Assembly: GCA_900553315.1 (NCBI GenBank)
Contig: USCW01000061.1
Span: 1-8,637 of the forward strand
DNA: 8,637 nt
Source of the DNA: an uncultured Eubacteriales bacterium
GTDB lineage: Bacteria > Bacillota > Clostridia > Christensenellales > Aristaeellaceae
Direction: 5' to 3'
Part shown: one piece after another, positions 1 through 6,137 of the stretch
Layout: every line of letters begins with the position of its first letter
How positions within the stretch are numbered: the first letter of the stretch is position 1
Notes under the pieces: generated by a model
Databases searched by the model: none
What the model saw: only the letters and a program-made list of their open reading frames with translations
What the model was told of the DNA's origin: nothing
Position numbers and translations under genes: made by a program

Positions 1-707
1 AAGAAGCTGATAAGACGGGGGCTTTCGGGATGAGCGAAGAGCTCTTTAGAGGGCTTATCTTCCTCAATATGACCACCGTCAAGGAAAAGGGTGCGGCTGC
101 TGACCTCGCGGGCAAAGCGCATCTCATGCGTGACCACGATCATCGTCATGCCCTCATCCGCCAGATTTTTCATCACGTTCAGCACTTCGCCGATCATCTC
201 CGGATCAAGTGCGCTGGTCGGCTCGTCAAATAACATCACCTCGGGATTCATCATCAACGCACGCACAATCGCTATGCGCTGTTTCTGTCCGCCCGAAAGC
301 TGACTCGGGAAGGAAGTCAGCTTGTCCGCCAAGCCTACCCGGCGCACCAGCTCCTCCGCCTTCGCCTCCGCTTCGTCCTTTGGCATCTTCAGAATTTTCA
401 TCGGCGCAATGGTCAGGTTCTTCATCACATTCATGTTCTCAAACAGATTGAACTGCTGAAACACCATGCCCATCTTCTGCCGATGCCGGTCAATGTCTAC
501 CTTCCTATCGCAGATGTCTACACCGTCAAATACAATCTGTCCCGAGGTGGGCGTTTCCAGCAAATTCAAGCAGCGCAGAAAGGTGCTCTTGCCGCCGCCG
601 GAGGGGCCGATAATGCTGACCACTTCCTTGGACGCAAAGGACGTGCTGATGTCATCGAGCACCGTCAGCTTACCGAAGCGCTTTGTCAGGTTGCGTACCT
701 CAATCAT
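1..707 (-). CDS. Polar amino acid ABC transporter ATP-binding protein (GlnQ/HisP-like), 3' end cut by window edge
   Basis: This is the ATPase that powers amino acid import through the permease encoded just upstream; it acts as a dimer on the cytoplasmic face of the membrane. All nucleotide-binding motifs are visible: Walker A GPSGGGKST at residues 34-42, Q-loop in VFQQF at 82-86, signature LSGGQ at 137-141, Walker B VMLFDE at 157-162, D-loop SALD, and the switch histidine in VVTHEM at 194. The 235 complete codons match GlnQ closely along their length, and the reading frame is still open at the edge, so only about the last five residues should be missing. The ATG at 705-707 follows AGGAAATAAC and begins one base after the permease stop codon. 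An in-frame ATG five codons upstream, inside the permease gene, also has a plausible ribosome binding site, but the MIEVRNL start fits the family better. The substrate cannot be read from this subunit. Confidence 0.95.
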   Translation of the reverse strand, partial: MIEVRNLTKRFGKLTVLDDISTSFASKEVVSIIGPSGGGKSTFLRCLNLLETPTSGQIVFDGVDICDRKVDIDRHRQKMGMVFQQFNLFENMNVMKNLTIAPMKILKMPKDEAEAKAEELVRRVGLADKLTSFPSQLSGGQKQRIAIVRALMMNPEVMLFDEPTSALDPEMIGEVLNVMKNLADEGMTMIVVTHEMRFAREVSSRTLFLDGGHIEEDKPSKELFAHPESPRLISF

Positions 708-708
708 G

Positions 709-1404
709 TTATTTCCTGCCATGAGCCATCTTCCTTTCCATCAGCGCAATCAGCCGGCCACCCACAAAGGTGAGGACAAAGTAAATCAGTGCGGCAATCG
801 CCAAACATTCCAAGCTGTTGTAGGTCTTGGCGATCACGCCCTTGGTGCGGTACATCAGGTCGGCAATGCCGATGACGGACACAATGGAGGACTCCTTGAT
901 GATGGTCACAAACTCATTGCCCAGCGCGGGAAGAATATTCCGCACCGCCTGGGGCAGAATGACCAGAATCATGGCTTGCTTGTGATGGAAGCCCAGACTG
1001 CGGGCCGCTTCCCTCTGTCCCTTGTCCACCGCCTGAATGCCCGAACGGATCACCTCCGCCACATAGGCACAGCTGTTCAGGCTCATGGCGACCACGCCCG
1101 CCGCAAAGCGATCGAAGTCCGGAATAAAGCTCACCGTGGGGAAGGTCACGCCGATCATGGGCAGACCATAGAAGATGAACATCAACTGCACCATCAGCGG
1201 CGTGCCGCGGAAGAACTCGATATATGCCGTCGCCAGCCACTTTAGAGGCGCAAACTTGCTCATGCGTGCCATGGCCATCAGCGTACCGAGAATGGCGCCG
1301 AACAAAACGGTGAAAAAGGAAAGGATCAGCGTGTTTTCAACACCCTCGATGAAAAAACCGCTGTATTTTGTGATCATATTCCCCATGGTTTCCAGAAATT
1401 GCAT
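709..1404 (-). CDS. Polar amino acid ABC transporter permease (HisM/GlnP family)
   Basis: This 231-residue inner membrane permease forms the translocation pore of the importer, probably as a homodimer because no second permease gene is in view. An N-terminal membrane segment (about residues 22-45) is followed by the family motif EFFRGTPL (63-70), a coupling-helix (EAA) region GQREAARSLGF at 129-139, and IIKESSIVSVIG at 168-179, all typical of the HisMQ group. Further hydrophobic segments lie at about 71-90, 101-118, 145-162 and 200-220. A strong ribosome binding site, GGAAGGAG, sits seven bases before the ATG at 1402-1404. The gene lies 119 bases downstream of the binding-protein gene across a hairpin, and its stop is one base from the ATPase start, which suggests translational coupling with the ATPase. 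Confidence 0.95.
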   Translation of the reverse strand: MQFLETMGNMITKYSGFFIEGVENTLILSFFTVLFGAILGTLMAMARMSKFAPLKWLATAYIEFFRGTPLMVQLMFIFYGLPMIGVTFPTVSFIPDFDRFAAGVVAMSLNSCAYVAEVIRSGIQAVDKGQREAARSLGFHHKQAMILVILPQAVRNILPALGNEFVTIIKESSIVSVIGIADLMYRTKGVIAKTYNSLECLAIAALIYFVLTFVGGRLIALMERKMAHGRK

Positions 1405-1469
1405 GACATTACTCCTTCCGCATCAGGTGTGTTTCTTTCAAGGAAGACAAAACCGATGAACAGGACGAA

Positions 1470-1499
1470 ACCGGAAAGCCGACCATGCGGCTTTCCGGT
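1470..1499 (-). terminator. Perfect 12-bp intercistronic hairpin between binding protein and permease genes
   Basis: ACCGGAAAGCCG at 1470-1481 and CGGCTTTCCGGT at 1488-1499 are exact reverse complements around a six-base loop. On the minus strand the hairpin follows the binding-protein stop codon by 24 bases and is followed only by TTTCG, a poor U-tract, so full termination is unlikely. The position is where importer operons often carry a partial terminator or an mRNA 3'-end stabiliser, keeping binding protein in excess over membrane subunits. The role is inferred; the pairing is directly visible. Confidence 0.7.
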
Positions 1500-1523
1500 A
1501 AAGAAGCCCTATGCAGGAAACGC

Positions 1524-2312
1524 TTACTGCTCGGAGGGAGCCCAGATGGCGTTATACTCGTCGAAAGCCTTCAGGTAGGAGCCATCCTCCACCACCTGAT
1601 CGATCACCTTGTTGACAACTTCCATCAGATCATCGTTGCCCTTAGCCACAATGGCGGCCTTGCCGAAGGAAGCCTCCTCGGCGGTAAAGGTCAGCTTGCC
1701 AATCTCAAGGTTATCATTCTGGGCGACCATGCCTTCGCCCACCGCAGCATCGCACACGAAGCCGGTGATGTTGCCGTTCACGGTCTCCATGGCCAGATTC
1801 GGATAGGTGTCCAGCTCGAACAGCTCGGAATCCGGCAGAGCGCTGGTAATCAGTTCGGACTGCACGGTGCCCATCTGCGCACCAACCTTCTTGCCCGCCA
1901 GGCTTTCCTTGGTAGCGTACAGATCAACGTTGCCCTTCTTGACGATGAACAGTTGCTCGCTCAGCTCATACTGGTGGCTGAAGTCGATAACCTTGGCACG
2001 CTCGGCGTTCACGGTGAAGGCCGCAATACCCAGATCAACGCTTCCAGCCTGCACAGCGGGGATGATGCCGTCGAAGTTCATGTCCGTAACCTTCAGGGTC
2101 ACGCCGATCTCATCGGCAATCTTCTGAGCCAGCCAAATGTCGCAGCCAATGGGGTTGGAATTATCATCAAGGAACTCATAGGGGCCGTAGGTGGCCTCGG
2201 TGCCGATGACCAGCTCGCCCTTCGCCTTAATCGCATCCAGCGTGCCCTCTGCGGAAGCGACCGCACACAGCATCATGCTCAGCGCCAGAATCATTGCAAA
2301 TATCTTTTTCAT
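1524..2312 (-). CDS. Amino acid ABC transporter substrate-binding protein (SBP family 3)
   Basis: This 262-residue secreted protein captures a polar amino acid outside the membrane and delivers it to the permease. Residues 1-21 are a signal peptide (MKK, hydrophobic core, VASA before E22) with a type I cleavage site. The mature part has the family layout: ELVIGTEATYGPYEFLDD at 33-50, a DGIIPAVQAGSVDLGIAAF stretch at 81-99, ER at 104-105, whose arginine matches the carboxylate-binding residue of HisJ-type proteins, IDFSHQY at 109-115, and CDA with D188 where the family binds the substrate amino group. There is no lipobox: C16 is preceded by MML, lacking the needed small residue. A ribosome binding site GGGAGG lies about eight bases before the ATG. 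It is the first gene of the importer operon, directly behind a strong promoter. Glutamine, arginine or another polar amino acid are all possible substrates. Confidence 0.93.
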   Translation of the reverse strand: MKKIFAMILALSMMLCAVASAEGTLDAIKAKGELVIGTEATYGPYEFLDDNSNPIGCDIWLAQKIADEIGVTLKVTDMNFDGIIPAVQAGSVDLGIAAFTVNAERAKVIDFSHQYELSEQLFIVKKGNVDLYATKESLAGKKVGAQMGTVQSELITSALPDSELFELDTYPNLAMETVNGNITGFVCDAAVGEGMVAQNDNLEIGKLTFTAEEASFGKAAIVAKGNDDLMEVVNKVIDQVVEDGSYLKAFDEYNAIWAPSEQ

Positions 2313-2352
2313 CTTGATTGCCTCCCGTAAATTTATTCAGGTGATGTGCATT

Positions 2353-2380
2353 ATTATACACACTTCATACAGAATGTCAA
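2353..2380 (-). promoter_or_regulatory. Sigma-A-type promoter of the amino acid importer operon
   Basis: On the minus strand a perfect TTGACA (2375-2380) and a perfect TATAAT (2353-2358) are separated by 16 bases. Transcription would start near 2346, giving a leader of about 33 bases before the binding-protein ATG, too short for a riboswitch. Confidence 0.88.
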
Positions 2381-2384
2381 CCCC

Positions 2385-2411
2385 TTTTTTAAGATTTTTC
2401 CGATTTTTTTT
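2385..2411 (-). promoter_or_regulatory. Phased A-tracts (UP element or intrinsic bend) upstream of the importer promoter
   Basis: Three A-tracts on the minus strand, at 2385-2390 (six), 2395-2399 (five) and 2404-2411 (eight), have centres 9.5 and 10.5 bases apart. That is one helical turn, so their bends add up. They begin five bases upstream of the -35 box, where the RNA polymerase alpha subunits bind UP elements. The tracts are seen; stimulation of the promoter is inferred. Confidence 0.6.
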
Positions 2412-2420
2412 GCGATGTCT

Positions 2421-2438
2421 ATTCAAGTCGTCTTGAAT
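2421..2438. promoter_or_regulatory. 18-bp inverted repeat, candidate operator
   Basis: ATTCAAG and CTTGAAT are perfect 7-bp arms around TCGT. The repeat lies about 40 bases upstream of the importer -35 box, beyond the A-tracts, a position compatible with an activator. No T-run follows on either strand, so it is not a terminator. No regulator is identified. Confidence 0.35.
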
Positions 2439-2561
2439 TGTCCAAAACGGCTGTTCGTGCAGACAAAACGACTAATTTCAAGGATTTCCCGCAATTTACA
2501 TCCGCATCTTCCTTCCTGTCGCAAATGCAGAAGCGCTGCTTTCTCGAGCTTCCCACGCTGT

Positions 2562-2601
2562 AAAAAGGCGCTGCGAGTTTATGCACCGCAGCGCCTCTTT
2601 T
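2562..2601 (-). terminator. Intrinsic terminator of the rimM-to-glycosyltransferase unit
   Basis: On the minus strand AGGCGCTGCG (2587-2596) pairs perfectly with CGCAGCGCCT (2566-2575) across an 11-base loop, followed by a run of Ts (2562-2566 in plus coordinates are all A). A-rich sequence before the stem extends the pairing. The stem begins 36 bases after the glycosyltransferase stop codon. A T-run on the plus strand too (2598-2601) means it could also work weakly in the other direction, but no plus-strand gene reads into it. Confidence 0.92.
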
Positions 2602-2632
2602 ACGCAGAATATTCACTTATGCATACAAAAAA

Positions 2633-3418
2633 TCAGACCTTGTTGCTCTTTTCGCTGGTGCTGTACCAGCGGGTCAGCAGCTTCGCAATGGGCGCACACC
2701 AGAACTTGCGGAACATGGCGTAATCCTCCGGCTGGCGTCCACCCTTTTCCAGCACCTGCGTGGTGGTGGAGCCCACATGGATACGGTGCAGCATCCGCAC
2801 CTCCGGATCATAGGCGAAGCGGCCATCCATCAGGCTGACGCGCTCCCACGTCTGCCAATCCAAGCTGGTGGTCATGTCCGTGAGAAACAACGGCACGGGC
2901 AGACGGTTCAGGTTGAAGGTCACGGCAGGACAGCAAATGGGGTCGCCCATGGCCAGCGTGCGGTGCTTCATAAAACGGCTGGTCTGAAACGCTTTCACGC
3001 GCATCCGCCACAGCAGCAGCCGCTTGATGCGCAGCAGACGGGTCTTCGTGACCGTCTCCGTGCCGCGCTGCTCGCCGTAGTCAGAGAAGTAGATCAGCAG
3101 CTCCGGACACGCAGCCTTCTTCGCCGCCGCACCATAGCTGGGCAGATACAGGTCATCCTGATGGCACAGCGTCACCAGATCATACCCCGCCGCCTTGGCA
3201 CAGGCCAACGCGAAATTCCAGTCCGAGCCGATGCCGGGATGGTCGGGATTCACGTGATATTCCGCGTCGTAGGCCCGAGCCGTCTCTTCCAGATAGGCGG
3301 AAGGCGTAGCAGTACACAGCAGAATGGGCGAAGGGCTCTCCTGCGCCTTTAGGGAATCCAGACATTCCGTCAGGTAAGGACTGTCCTTGTAGGCACAAAC
3401 GGCAAAGCAATGCTTCAT
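2633..3418 (-). CDS. Family 2 (GT-A) glycosyltransferase, soluble
   Basis: This 261-residue protein should transfer a sugar from a nucleotide donor at the cytoplasmic side. It opens with the GT-A first strand (MKHCFAVCAYKDSPYLTECLDSL, residues 1-23). It then has NPDHPGIGSDWNFALACAKAAG at 57-78, a metal and nucleotide-binding QDD at 87-89 (CHQDDLYLP), an SLDWQTWERVS segment at 185-195 near where the catalytic base usually lies, and LHRIHVGSTT at 210-219, a conserved C-terminal motif of this subgroup. No membrane segment is present, so it is not a GtrB-type polyprenyl-phosphate glycosyltransferase with C-terminal helices. The ribosome binding site AAGGAGG overlaps the stop codon of the upstream DUF2142 gene, 15 bases away, and the gene is last before a terminator. 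Acceptor and donor sugars cannot be told. An envelope glycan role is inferred from its neighbours. Confidence 0.88.
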   Translation of the reverse strand: MKHCFAVCAYKDSPYLTECLDSLKAQESPSPILLCTATPSAYLEETARAYDAEYHVNPDHPGIGSDWNFALACAKAAGYDLVTLCHQDDLYLPSYGAAAKKAACPELLIYFSDYGEQRGTETVTKTRLLRIKRLLLWRMRVKAFQTSRFMKHRTLAMGDPICCPAVTFNLNRLPVPLFLTDMTTSLDWQTWERVSLMDGRFAYDPEVRMLHRIHVGSTTTQVLEKGGRQPEDYAMFRKFWCAPIAKLLTRWYSTSEKSNKV

Positions 3419-3433
3419 GGCGCATCATCCTCC

Positions 3434-5464
3434 TTAGCGCATCAGGTTCGTCAGCACCAGTTGACCGCAGGCAAGCATCAAAATCGTCAGATTGCCTAAG
3501 CAGAAGCACAGATGCCAGCGGGTTTTGTTCATTTCATTCTTAATTCCGTTGGGGCTCAGGATCAGGAACAGCAGCGGCAGAATCGGCTGCAAGTAGCGCC
3601 CCTGCACGCCGCCGAAGCTGCTGGAGCCCACCGCGGAATAGCCCACATACATGGACGTGAACATCAGTCCCACCGTCACGCCGCCCACCAGCAGTACGCC
3701 GACGCGCTGCTGCCATGAAAGCCGCTGATTCATGGCGGGGTCGTTGTCCGTGAAGAAGGTGAAGAGCATCAGCCCCAGCCCCAGCAGGGACCATGTTCCG
3801 CCCATGCCGCCGATATAACCCCACAGGTTGCGGTCAGTAGACAGAAAGTAATGCTCAAAGTTATCAAAAATAGCCTTGAAGAAATACACCAAATAGGTCA
3901 GCGGGTGGGACAGAATAAAAGCCACCTGCGCCACGGAATCCGCGCCGTCGCCCCGGGAATCCTGCAAGGCGTTGATGTCCCCGGAGATGTTCAGCAGAAT
4001 GCCGCCCACCGCCAGTCCCATGACCAGCACCGCCGCCAGCTTCACATACACCGCCTGTTGCTTCGAGGCGAACTTGCTTCGCGGCAGCAGCAGCACCAGC
4101 AGCAGCATGGGCGCATACACCGCTTTGATAGTGCTGGCCAGCAGGAAGCACACGAAAATGACTAGCAGGCGCTGCCAGCTCAGGCGGGTATTGCGATCCA
4201 TCATCGCGTCAATGGCCAGCGCCGCGCCGAGAAAGCAGAAGCCCGTGCAGAGCGGGTCATAGGAGAAATTGGAGGCCATAAACATGGGCGTGGGCATCAG
4301 CGCCAGCGCCGCGAAGGTCAGCTTGAAGCGTTTCAGCTTATGGATAGCCGCGAAGCACAGCAGCACATAAGCCAGCATTCCCACCAAGCGGCACAGTATC
4401 ACCTGTCCGCTCATGGGCAGTCCCAGCACACGTCCCAGCCACAAGCCAAGCGCCTCCGCAACATAGCCCGTGAACATCAGCCGCCATTGGTTCTCATAGG
4501 TACGGCTATTTTCGTTGATCTCATTGGACTCGGGTCGATCCAGCACAGCAATCAGGCGGTCATGGTCGGCAGCCGTATCCGCAGGATCCATGATGCTGTC
4601 CCCGTCCTGATAGGACCAGCTGAAGGAAGTCAGGCTTTCCGCGCTATCGGTCATTTTGACCTCCTTGCCCCACGAAACCGCCCAAGTATAGTCGAAGTGA
4701 ATTTGGTCGTCGTAGGACAGCCCGGAGAAAGGCGGCAGCGCCACGCACAGGAAAATGCCACAGCACAGCGCCACAATCAGGAAACCGTATTCCGGCTTGC
4801 GGCCAATCAACTCCCGCAGGAGCCACAGCAGGCACACCGCCGCGGCAATCAGTCCGCTGAACAGCATTCGCCGCGGCTGCATCCGTGCCGCGTTGTCCAC
4901 CACGATACCCGTCAAATTCGCGCCGCCGTCATGGAACTGCACCCGCAGATGGGTAATCTCCTTATCAACGGCTACATTGTCCGCGTCCACGGCAGTGGAA
5001 AAAATGCTGTGATAGGTCACAACGGAGCCGTCCGTCAGCGTGCAGTCCACCGTGTAGCTCACGCCGGTGTTGGCGGAATCACTGCTGGGCGTGCCCTCCA
5101 AGCGAAGCTGATGCACGTATCCCTGCCAGTCCAGATCGGCATAAGCCGCACCGGAAAGATTCAAAGTGTCCGACACGGGAACGGCTTCCTCCGCCGGTTC
5201 ATCCGTCTCGCCGAGATCGTCTATATCATCTACTTCGTCAAGGTCATCAAGATCGTCCAGCTCGTCATAGTCTTCTTCCGCAAGACCGTCCTCCGCCGCA
5301 GGAGCCGTGACTACAGCGCCGGACAGATCAAGGGTGATCTCGCCCCGCTGCCCCTCCGGCAGTCGATTCAGGGGCAGATTGCAAACACCCTCCACGCCGA
5401 AAATCACCGCAGCGGTCAGCAACAATGCCAGCAGCACTTGCAGACCCAGATGCTTCTTACGCAT
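3434..5464 (-). CDS. DUF2142-type polytopic membrane protein, putative GT-C-like glycan enzyme
   Basis: This is a 676-residue membrane protein. Residues 7-28 form an N-terminal anchor, 30-197 a predicted extracellular beta-rich domain, and helices from about 200 onward a multi-pass core. The core has the DUF2142 hallmarks: LSYDDQIHFDYTWAVSWG at 249-266 (family D-[DE]-x-x-H motif at 252-256) in a predicted outward loop, and GVQGRYLQPILPLLFLI at 619-635. DUF2142 proteins often sit in envelope polysaccharide clusters and are suspected GT-C-type transferases; activity is not proven. An acidic run at 58-93 contains six consecutive D-[DE]-[LIV] tripeptides (67-84). The frame is open upstream to 5572, but the ATG at 5462-5464 is chosen because it has AAAGGAG seven bases before it, gives an MRKK plus hydrophobic anchor start, and overlaps the previous gene by only eight bases. 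The GT2 gene follows after 15 bases. Confidence 0.85.
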   Translation of the reverse strand: MRKKHLGLQVLLALLLTAAVIFGVEGVCNLPLNRLPEGQRGEITLDLSGAVVTAPAAEDGLAEEDYDELDDLDDLDEVDDIDDLGETDEPAEEAVPVSDTLNLSGAAYADLDWQGYVHQLRLEGTPSSDSANTGVSYTVDCTLTDGSVVTYHSIFSTAVDADNVAVDKEITHLRVQFHDGGANLTGIVVDNAARMQPRRMLFSGLIAAAVCLLWLLRELIGRKPEYGFLIVALCCGIFLCVALPPFSGLSYDDQIHFDYTWAVSWGKEVKMTDSAESLTSFSWSYQDGDSIMDPADTAADHDRLIAVLDRPESNEINENSRTYENQWRLMFTGYVAEALGLWLGRVLGLPMSGQVILCRLVGMLAYVLLCFAAIHKLKRFKLTFAALALMPTPMFMASNFSYDPLCTGFCFLGAALAIDAMMDRNTRLSWQRLLVIFVCFLLASTIKAVYAPMLLLVLLLPRSKFASKQQAVYVKLAAVLVMGLAVGGILLNISGDINALQDSRGDGADSVAQVAFILSHPLTYLVYFFKAIFDNFEHYFLSTDRNLWGYIGGMGGTWSLLGLGLMLFTFFTDNDPAMNQRLSWQQRVGVLLVGGVTVGLMFTSMYVGYSAVGSSSFGGVQGRYLQPILPLLFLILSPNGIKNEMNKTRWHLCFCLGNLTILMLACGQLVLTNLMR
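5213..5266 (-). repeat. Six D-[DE]-[LIV] tripeptide repeats in the DUF2142 protein
   Basis: The codons for residues 67-84 read DEL, DDL, DDL, DEV, DDI, DDL. The repeats use mixed codons (GAC and GAT; CTG, CTT, CTC, GTA, ATA), so this is not a recent tandem duplication at DNA level. The flanks are also acidic (58-66 and 86-93), giving one strongly negative linker in the predicted extracellular domain. Confidence 0.85.
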
Positions 5465-6110
5465 GTTTCCGCTCCTTTCCCGCCAGCGGCAGACATAACA
5501 AAGCGCACACGCCCAACGCCGCCAGCACGTAGCAGCCCTGCCAGCCATAGCTGACAGTGGTATAGACGGCACGCAGGTTCAGGAAGTTTTCTTCATCCAC
5601 CGTACCGTCCGCCAGCGTCAGCACGCCCGCAGGTGCGTCAGCCTCCCGTGCGCCCATGCGCAGGGTCACGCCCTTGCCGTCGGTACAGTCGCTGACCGCA
5701 TGGAGGGTGTAGGTCCGCCCGGCAGAGCCGTTCTGTGTCTCCGTCAGAGGCAGACGAATGAAGGCATTGTTCCGCAGCTCGGCCACCTCGTAGGTCTCCC
5801 CAGCCCGCACAAGCCCCTCGCTGTCCAGCAGCCACAGCGTCAGCGTGCCGCTCTGCGGCTTCTTATTATAATTGGAATACATGACCTCCACGGCGGCAAG
5901 GTGATTCTCCGTGGCGGTGAAGGTCTGCGTAACGGCGTTCTCCGTCAGCTGCCCCACGCCGGAGGTGTGCTTGCCCACGTAGGCATAGGTGCTCTCGCTG
6001 ATGCGCGTATCCAGCAGATACGCCGCCGCGCTGCATCCGAAGAGAACCAGCGCCAGCAGGCAGAGCAGCAGACGCGCCCCGGAAAAGGAAGCGTGCTTTT
6101 TCATCGTCAT
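5457..6110 (-). CDS. Membrane-anchored protein with extracellular beta-rich domain, unknown function
   Basis: I do not recognise a named family for this 217-residue protein. It has an N-terminal hydrophobic segment at about 13-33 after MTMKKH, then a predicted extracellular domain at 34-190 rich in alternating beta-strand patterns (TQTFTATENHLAAVEVMYSNY at 61-81, SGTLTLWLLD at 87-96, FIRLPLTETQNGSAGRTYTLHAV at 117-139), which resembles a jelly-roll or carbohydrate-binding type sandwich. A second membrane segment lies at about 192-210, with a basic tail KERKHA inside. Positive charges on both ends put the middle domain outside. LFGC at 23-26 looks slightly like a lipobox, but Phe at that place and the second anchor argue against lipidation. 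The first ATG (6108-6110) has AGGAG five bases upstream; an ATG two codons later is possible. It begins 27 bases after the 122-residue gene and overlaps the DUF2142 gene by eight bases, suggesting translational coupling and a shared task. Confidence 0.8.
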   Translation of the reverse strand: MTMKKHASFSGARLLLCLLALVLFGCSAAAYLLDTRISESTYAYVGKHTSGVGQLTENAVTQTFTATENHLAAVEVMYSNYNKKPQSGTLTLWLLDSEGLVRAGETYEVAELRNNAFIRLPLTETQNGSAGRTYTLHAVSDCTDGKGVTLRMGAREADAPAGVLTLADGTVDEENFLNLRAVYTTVSYGWQGCYVLAALGVCALLCLPLAGKERKHA

Positions 6111-6137
6111 TCAGGCTCCTTTTGTATGGTCTTGCGG

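Larger units (their letters stand above)
2313..2632. other. 320-base AT-rich intergenic spacer
   Basis: This stretch separates the glycosyltransferase gene from the importer operon. Reading on the minus strand it holds the terminator of the upstream unit (2562-2601), an inverted repeat (2421-2438), phased A-tracts (2385-2411), the importer promoter (2353-2380) and the ribosome binding site of the binding-protein gene. Between 2439 and 2561 I see no convincing gene, RNA or repeat. Short open frames here cross the terminator and have no ribosome binding site, so I do not call them. Confidence 0.7.

Noticed and set aside
1390..1455. Possible CTTCC-GGAAG pairing that would hide the permease ribosome binding site
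   Set aside because: Only five base pairs with a long loop; too weak to claim regulation.
1485..2330. Plus-strand open frame of 281 codons opposite the binding-protein gene
   Set aside because: It covers the binding-protein gene and part of its leader in antisense; the minus frame has signal peptide and family motifs.
2313..2352. Riboswitch or T-box in the importer leader
   Set aside because: The leader is only about 33 bases, too short for any known aptamer or T-box.
2419..2616. Minus-strand 65-codon frame in the intergenic spacer
   Set aside because: It starts upstream of the terminator stem and reads through it, has no ribosome binding site, and shows no coding-like composition.
4340..5554. 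Long plus-strand open frame (404 codons) opposite the DUF2142 gene
   Set aside because: Its product is rich in His, Gln and Arg with no recognisable motif or ribosome binding site. The minus frame has clear domains, so this is an antisense shadow of GC-rich coding sequence.
5465..5572. 36-codon N-terminal extension of the DUF2142 protein
   Set aside because: It lies within the previous gene, is Arg/Cys/Trp-rich and lacks a ribosome binding site; the ATG at 5462-5464 has a good one and precedes a normal anchor.
6030..6041. Lipobox-like LFGC in the 217-residue protein
   Set aside because: Phe at the -2 place is unfavourable, and a second membrane helix at the C-terminus already anchors the protein.
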